This document shows positions 36,715 through 41,220 of a stretch of DNA of 41,220 nt, in pieces. Location: IMG/VR virus record IMGVR_UViG_3300037493_003257, positions 1 through 41,220 of that record. One strand, 5' to 3'. Under the pieces are notes generated by a model. It made no database searches. It had not been told where the DNA came from and worked only from the letters and a program-made list of their open reading frames with translations. The number at the start of each line of letters is the position of its first letter. Position 1 is the stretch's first letter. Both the position numbers and the translations under genes were made by a program. The DNA comes from a virus.

Positions 36715-38240
36715 AGCTCACCGCGCGGCTCAAGTATCTCACGACCGCGATCACGGGGCGCGTCGGCGCCACCAAGGTGCGCACCTACGGCGGCGCGGCC
36801 AATACGCGCATCGTGGCGCGCTGGTTCGCGGATCTCGCCGACGCGAACGAGGAGATCCGCTACGATTTGACCGAATTGCGGGCCCGTTCGCGGCAATTAG
36901 TGCGCGATAACGGCGAAGCGGCGGGCCTGTTGCTTGACTTCGAGGCCGATATTGTCGGCGCGGCGGGCGCGCGGCTGCAATTCCGCGCACGGCGCCCGCG
37001 TGGCGTGCCGATGGATGCGTTGAACGATCGCGTGGAAGCCGAGTGGAACAACTGGTCGCACCGCGACACGTGCACAGCGGGCGGCGATTATTCGTTGGCC
37101 GGATTGCAGCGGCTCGTGATGCGGTCGGTGATCCAAGACGGCGAGTTCCTCGCGATCCGCGAGCGCGACCCGCGCCGGCCGTACGGCTACACGCTCCGCG
37201 TGATCGACCCCGACCAGCTCGACGAGGGCGAGAACCGGACCGTCAACGGCACGCAACGCGCCATCATCATGGGCGTCGAGATCGACAACGCCGGCCGTCC
37301 GGTGGCGTACCACATTTGGGACCGCCATCCGAGCTTACCCGGACGCGTGAAGCTGGTGCTGCCGGCCGACGACGTGCGCCATGTGTTCAAGCGCACACGC
37401 GTGGCGCAGCGCCGCGGGGTGCCGTGGTTCGCGCCGGCGCTCGTGCAGTGGAAGCTCGGCGACCGCTACACCGAGGCGGAGTTGTATCAGTCGTTGTTGG
37501 CGGCGGCGCAGGGCGGATTCTTCGTCAACAAGGACGGGAGCGGCGGCATCGAGGCGCCTCGCGACGCGGACGGCAACGTGGTGCCGCTGGTGATGGAAGC
37601 GGAGCCCGGGGCGGCGCGTGTGCTGCCTGGCGGATACGAATTTCAGGCGTGGGAGCCGAAGCATCCGACGGCGAACTTCAGCAACTTTATGAAGGTCGTG
37701 AAACGCGGCATCGCGCGCGCCTTCGGCCGTTCGTACGCGTCGCTCACGGGCGACCTGTCCGACGTGAACTTCAGCAGCATGCGCACCGACCGGCTGCGCG
37801 AGATGGCGCAAAGCAAGATGCACCAGCAGGACTTGCTCGTGGAGCAGTTCCTCGCGCCGACGTTCGCGGATTGGGTGCGCATGGCATCCATCACGGGCGC
37901 GCTCGGCGTGGTGCCGTACGACGCGGCGCAGATGACGCAGTTCGCGACGTTCATGTGCACCGGCTGGCCGTGGATTGATCCCGTGAAGGACGCCACGGCG
38001 GCGGCAATGGAGCTCAACATGGGCACCACGAGCCCGCAACGCATCTGCGCGGAGAAAGGGCGCGATTTTTACGAAGTCATCGACGAGATCGCTGACGCCA
38101 AGGCGTACGCGCTGTTGAAAGGCATCACGCTCGAATCGGTGCCGCTGGCCGTCCAAGTGACGACGCCGACGGCGGACGACACCGAGGACACCACCACAAC
38201 CACGGGGCGCGTATTACCGCTCCGGAAGGGGACCGCATGA
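36711..38240 (+). CDS. Portal protein (lambda gpB family)
   Basis: 509 residues from ATG 36711 (ATGA overlap). It forms the dodecameric ring that admits DNA and joins head and tail. Support: N-terminal RSRQLVRDNGEAAGLLLDFE, a stem/wing part with LRVIDPDQLDEGENRTVNGT, RKHVFKRTR-like VFKRTRVAQRRGVPWFAPAL, then MRTDRLREMAQSKMHQQDLL and the end motif GWPWIDPVKDATAAAMEL, common in lambda-type portals. The last 50 residues are Thr/Asp-rich and disordered. It lies between the gpW-like gene and the protease-capsid fusion. Confidence 0.85.
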   Translation: MKLTARLKYLTTAITGRVGATKVRTYGGAANTRIVARWFADLADANEEIRYDLTELRARSRQLVRDNGEAAGLLLDFEADIVGAAGARLQFRARRPRGVPMDALNDRVEAEWNNWSHRDTCTAGGDYSLAGLQRLVMRSVIQDGEFLAIRERDPRRPYGYTLRVIDPDQLDEGENRTVNGTQRAIIMGVEIDNAGRPVAYHIWDRHPSLPGRVKLVLPADDVRHVFKRTRVAQRRGVPWFAPALVQWKLGDRYTEAELYQSLLAAAQGGFFVNKDGSGGIEAPRDADGNVVPLVMEAEPGAARVLPGGYEFQAWEPKHPTANFSNFMKVVKRGIARAFGRSYASLTGDLSDVNFSSMRTDRLREMAQSKMHQQDLLVEQFLAPTFADWVRMASITGALGVVPYDAAQMTQFATFMCTGWPWIDPVKDATAAAMELNMGTTSPQRICAEKGRDFYEVIDEIADAKAYALLKGITLESVPLAVQVTTPTADDTEDTTTTTGRVLPLRKGTA

Positions 38241-40177
38241 CCAAGTACGACGAACAGCGACGCCAGCCCGCGACCGCCGAGAATCCGGCTGGCGTGCGGT
38301 ACCGCGAGGTCGTGGTGTCGCGCGCGTACGATGACGAGACGCCGATAAAAAACGGCGACGAGTCCGACGACGCCGACGAGATGGAGGAGATGACGCCGGT
38401 GGCCGTGGCGCTGTCGTCGGAGGCGCCGGTGGAACGCTACGACTGGCGCACGGACGAGTACTACATGGAAGTGCTCGACCATAGCCCCGACGCCATTGAT
38501 CTGAGCTACGCGGCCGACGGCTTGCCCTTCTGTCTCGACCACACGTTGTCGGCGCAGATCGGACTTATCGACGCCGTGACGATTGGCGACGATCGCGTGG
38601 CGCGTGGCGTCGCGCGTCCCGGCTCGCATCCCGAAGCCGAGTGGGTGTTTAAAGACATGCGCGCGGGGATTCGGAAGAAGATCTCCATCGGCTATTGGCC
38701 GGGGGACGTGTACACGCAAACCAAGGACGCCGCGGGAACCATCACGCGGCGTTACTCGGGCTGGACGCTGTATGAGGCGTCGAGCGTAGCAGTACCGGCG
38801 GATTATTCTGTCGGTGTGGGGCGGAGCGCATCCGGCGCGCCGCTCGATAGACTGGCCGGTGGTGGCCCGGCCCTTTCGACGGAGTCGAAGATGGCGGATG
38901 TGATTCAGTCGGAGCGGGGCGTGGCCCTGACTCCGGACACACGCGCGGCCGAGCTGGCGGCGCTGGCAACGAATGGTGGCATGCCCGAGAAGGCGGCCGA
39001 GTGGATCGTGGGCAACGTGTCGGTCGACAACGCCCGCGCGGAAGTGTTGGCCACGTTGCGCAGCAAGGCCGAGGCTCGCGCCCCGATGTCGAGCGCGGCG
39101 CCGGTGATCGAAGTCGGCCGCGATCGTGCGGGCGATGCGCCGTGGAGCGCGGACGGAGCGGACTTCTTCCGCGCCGTGGTGTCGGCCGGCCGTGGTGGCC
39201 ATGTGGATGCGCGGCTGTCGGCCTCGCGTGCCCAGAACACGCTCATGGGTGAAGAGGGCGGGTTCGCGGTGCCGGCGCCGGTGGTGCAAACGTTCCTCGA
39301 AGCCACGATGACGGGCGGCGAGATCCTGTCTCGCGTCTCGACGCGTCCCGTAACCACGGGCAACAGCTACGTCGAGACCTTGGTGAAGGAAGAGGCCCGC
39401 ACCAACGGCGCCCGCAACGGCGGCGTGCGTGGCTACTGGTTGGCTGAAGATGGCACGTACACCGAGTCTCAGGCCGCGACGCGGCAGCTCGACCTCAAGC
39501 TCCAGAAGCTCGGCGCGCTGGTCAAGCTCACTGAAGAGCAGATCGAGGACGGCCCTGCACTGGTGTCGTTCCTGAACGAGCAGGTGCCCGAGGAACTGCG
39601 GTTCGTCGCGGAGCAGGCCGTGTGGGAAGGCGACGGCACCGGCAAGCCGCTCGGCGCCATCGCGTCCGGCGCGCTGGTGACGGTGGCCATTGAGTCGGGC
39701 CAGACGATCGCGAACACTGCTGGTCACATCTGGCAGAACGCCGCCAAGATGTATTCCCGCATGCCGGCGCGCATGCTGCCGGGGTCGGCCTTCTTCATCA
39801 ACCAGCAGTTGTGGTCGAAGATCCTGACCTCGACCGCCGGCACGGCGGGTGCGTCGCATCCGATGTTCATCATGCCCGGCAACTTGGCGGCGTTCCCGAA
39901 CGGCGCCATCTACGGCCGTCCGATTGTGCCCGTCGAATACGCCAGCGCCGAGGGCACGGTCGGCGACCTCGTGTTCGCGAACTTCTCCGATTACCTGCTC
40001 ATCTCCAAGGGCGGCATCAAGCAAGCGACCTCGATGCACGTCGAGTTCACGCGCGACCGGCAGCTCATGAAGTTCACGTGGCGGGTCAACGGCGCGCCGC
40101 GCACGCGTGTGCCGCTCACGCCGTTTAAGGGCAGCGACACCATGTCGCCGTACATCGCCCTCGCGGCCCGCAGCTAA
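38237..40177 (+). CDS. Fused prohead protease and HK97-fold major capsid protein
   Basis: 646 residues from ATG 38237 (ATGA overlap). Residues about 60-200 are an HK97-type (S78) prohead protease: LPFCLDHTLSAQIG with candidate His102, MRAGIRKKISIGYW with candidate Ser150, and LYEASSVAVPADY with Glu180. Residues about 200-325 are helical and may act as scaffold/delta domain. The major capsid domain begins near SRAQNTLMGEEGGFAVPAPV (about 330) and continues through FLEATMTGGEILSRV, QLDLKLQKLGALVKLTEE and PGSAFFINQQLWSKI to the end. A fused form is known in some phages. Self-cleavage must free the capsid protein. Confidence 0.85.
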   Translation: MTKYDEQRRQPATAENPAGVRYREVVVSRAYDDETPIKNGDESDDADEMEEMTPVAVALSSEAPVERYDWRTDEYYMEVLDHSPDAIDLSYAADGLPFCLDHTLSAQIGLIDAVTIGDDRVARGVARPGSHPEAEWVFKDMRAGIRKKISIGYWPGDVYTQTKDAAGTITRRYSGWTLYEASSVAVPADYSVGVGRSASGAPLDRLAGGGPALSTESKMADVIQSERGVALTPDTRAAELAALATNGGMPEKAAEWIVGNVSVDNARAEVLATLRSKAEARAPMSSAAPVIEVGRDRAGDAPWSADGADFFRAVVSAGRGGHVDARLSASRAQNTLMGEEGGFAVPAPVVQTFLEATMTGGEILSRVSTRPVTTGNSYVETLVKEEARTNGARNGGVRGYWLAEDGTYTESQAATRQLDLKLQKLGALVKLTEEQIEDGPALVSFLNEQVPEELRFVAEQAVWEGDGTGKPLGAIASGALVTVAIESGQTIANTAGHIWQNAAKMYSRMPARMLPGSAFFINQQLWSKILTSTAGTAGASHPMFIMPGNLAAFPNGAIYGRPIVPVEYASAEGTVGDLVFANFSDYLLISKGGIKQATSMHVEFTRDRQLMKFTWRVNGAPRTRVPLTPFKGSDTMSPYIALAARS

Positions 40178-40185
40178 CTGATTGA

Positions 40186-40212
40186 CCGGAGGGGTCACGA
40201 CGACCCCTCCGG
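40186..40212 (+). terminator. Perfect 11-bp hairpin after the capsid gene
   Basis: CCGGAGGGGTC (40186-40196) and GACCCCTCCGG (40202-40212) form a perfect stem around ACGAC. The following bases are CTTCCCTTCG, without a true T-run, so it may attenuate transcription or stabilise the capsid mRNA rather than fully terminate it. It lies 9 bp after the capsid stop. Confidence 0.55.
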
Positions 40213-40243
40213 CTTCCCTTCGTATCTCTGAGGCAACAGACCG

Positions 40244-40726
40244 ATGCGTGTGTATCCCGAAATGATTCACGTGGTGGACGTGATGGCGCCGGCCGCAGAC
40301 GCGGCAGGGCGCAACAGCGACGCCGTGAGCCTGAAGAACTTCAACCTCGCGATCGTCGAGGCCAGCATCAACCAGGGCAACGCGGCGACCATCGCCCTCA
40401 CGTTGCAGCAGTGCACGGCCGTGGACGGCACGGGCGCCAAGGCGCTCACCGTGAACGTGCCCATCTTCGCCTCGCAGGACGTGGGCGGCGCCTCGGGCGA
40501 CGTGCTCACGCGGCAGACCGACGCCGTGGCGTTCACCACGTCGGCGGCCCTCACCCGCAAGACGATCCGGTTCGTGATTGATCCCGCGACGCTCGACCTC
40601 GCCGGCGGCTTTGATGCCATCCGCATCGTGACCGGCGCAAGCAACGCGGCCAACATCACGTCGGCCCGCGTGATCCTCACGCCGACCTACGCGCAGACGC
40701 CGCAGACCTCGGCGCGGATCAACTAA
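40244..40726 (+). CDS. Putative capsid decoration protein (160 aa)
   Basis: 160 residues from ATG 40244. It is beta-rich throughout (NFNLAIVEASINQGNAATIA, LTLQQCTAVDGTGAKALTVN, ALTRKTIRFVIDPATLDLAG, ITSARVILTPTYAQTP). Size, composition and place right after the capsid gene are those of head decoration or stabilisation proteins; the family itself I cannot name. It follows the strong hairpin at 40186. Head completion is the alternative. Confidence 0.5.
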   Translation: MRVYPEMIHVVDVMAPAADAAGRNSDAVSLKNFNLAIVEASINQGNAATIALTLQQCTAVDGTGAKALTVNVPIFASQDVGGASGDVLTRQTDAVAFTTSAALTRKTIRFVIDPATLDLAGGFDAIRIVTGASNAANITSARVILTPTYAQTPQTSARIN

Positions 40727-40938
40727 TGCTGGTCCGGCTCACGTTCGGTCATCAGGCGGGCGACGTCATCGACGCGCAACCGTGGGAGGCGCGTGCTATG
40801 TTGGCCGACGGCCGCGCCGTGATGCCGGACGTGATGCCGCCCGCGGCGCCGATCGACTCGGTGGCCGTGGTGCTCGACGAGGTCACGCGGCGCGTGGATC
40901 GCGGGGTGCCGCGCCATCGCCGACGCGCGGGGCGCTAA
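40726..40938 (+). CDS. Small head-associated hypothetical protein (70 aa)
   Basis: 70 residues from ATG 40726 (TAATG overlap on both sides). A short strand start (LVRLTFGHQAGDVIDAQPWE), a helix (ARAMLADGRAV), a Pro-rich linker (MPDVMPPAAPID) and a basic tail (RRVDRGVPRHRRRAGR). It lies where siphoviruses encode small neck or head-completion proteins. No family is recognised. Confidence 0.55.
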   Translation: MLVRLTFGHQAGDVIDAQPWEARAMLADGRAVMPDVMPPAAPIDSVAVVLDEVTRRVDRGVPRHRRRAGR

Positions 40939-41220
40939 TGCCGATGGACACGCGGCGCATGGCGCTGAACAATTTCCGACTCGCCCCGGACGCCAAGCGG
41001 CTGACGGTGGGCACGGCGCAGACGTGGGGGCTGCTTGACGATCAAGAGGACTTGGTCGACGACGGCACCGGCGAGCCGGTCACGGTGCGCACGCGCACCG
41101 TCCACTTCGCCGCCGGCACGCTCACGGCGGTCGAGGACGGCACCACAATACTCGTGGGCACCGACACGTACATTGTGCGCGGGCGGCCGATGCCGCGCGA
41201 GAACGGCGACATCCTCACCG
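40938..41220 (+). CDS. Head-tail connector protein, 5' part (continues at 2-220)
   Basis: The gene begins at ATG 40938 (TAATG overlap) and runs through the right edge; the frame continues at base 2 of the window. The start MPMDTRRMALNNFRLAPDAK and the following acidic-basic mix belong to the same 102-residue connector described at 2-220. A second in-frame ATG at 40944 is possible. It follows the small 70-residue gene and precedes the tail terminator candidate. Confidence 0.6.
   Translation, partial: MPMDTRRMALNNFRLAPDAKRLTVGTAQTWGLLDDQEDLVDDGTGEPVTVRTRTVHFAAGTLTAVEDGTTILVGTDTYIVRGRPMPRENGDILT
41027..41220. repeat. Terminal direct repeat, right copy
   Basis: It equals 1-194 except C at 41153 versus G at 127. 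See the left copy. It is most likely a circular-assembly overlap. Confidence 0.9.

Overview
The window is a near-complete genome of a tailed double-stranded DNA bacteriophage, almost certainly uncultivated or assembled as a circle. The first 194 bases recur at the end (1-194 = 41027-41220, one mismatch), and a head-tail connector gene runs off the right edge and continues at the left edge, so the unit map is about 41,026 bp and the cut is arbitrary. Every gene I can support is on the + strand, tightly packed with ATGA/GTGA/TAATG overlaps. The DNA is strongly G+C-rich except for a visibly less G+C-rich accessory stretch (about 21.9-26.2 kb). The gene set is that of a siphovirus: lambda-type terminase, portal, HK97-fold capsid, tail tube, long tape measure. 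A probable inner-membrane spanin hints at a Gram-negative host, but the host cannot be named. No integrase or full-length repressor was found.

Layout. 31.4-41.2 kb and 0-9 kb form one continuous virion module: orphan tail-like protein, HNH endonuclease, small and large terminase, a winged-helix protein, a gpW-like joining protein, portal, a fused prohead protease-major capsid protein, putative decoration protein, connectors, tail terminator, tube, chaperone-like protein, tape measure, hub, Dit-like protein and a lectin-like protein. 9.1-10.1 kb is the lysis cassette (membrane protein, holin-like protein, M15 peptidase). 10.1-16.3 kb is a second set of late genes: fibre, spanin candidate, and repeat-rich surface-type proteins. 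At 16.3 kb comes a metallophosphoesterase with an N-terminal DNA-binding-like domain.

About 17.8-30.6 kb looks like the early region. It has a possible promoter and two matching palindromes, a mini-Cro-like HTH protein, a coiled-coil protein and a candidate annealing protein (recombination pair), an HNH protein and a glycoside-hydrolase-like protein. It then has three tandem coiled-coil paralogues, an Ala-rich coil built from 11- and 7-residue repeats, small membrane proteins, three tandem winged-helix paralogues, a second HNH protein and an SF3 (D5/P4-type) helicase. RusA follows at 30.8 kb.

The most striking unexplained structure is the 233-bp non-coding gap between helicase and RusA (30601-30833). 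It has three tandem 9-bp units facing three more in inverted orientation around an A+T-rich core with a central palindrome, followed by two 18-bp tandem repeats and a terminator-like hairpin. I read it as a candidate replication origin. Two perfect DnaA boxes 22 bp apart lie 1.4 kb downstream. Other points of interest are a 27-bp element repeated at two module borders, the precisely periodic 20x4/10x5/20x4 repeat protein, and the hendecad-to-heptad alanine coil.
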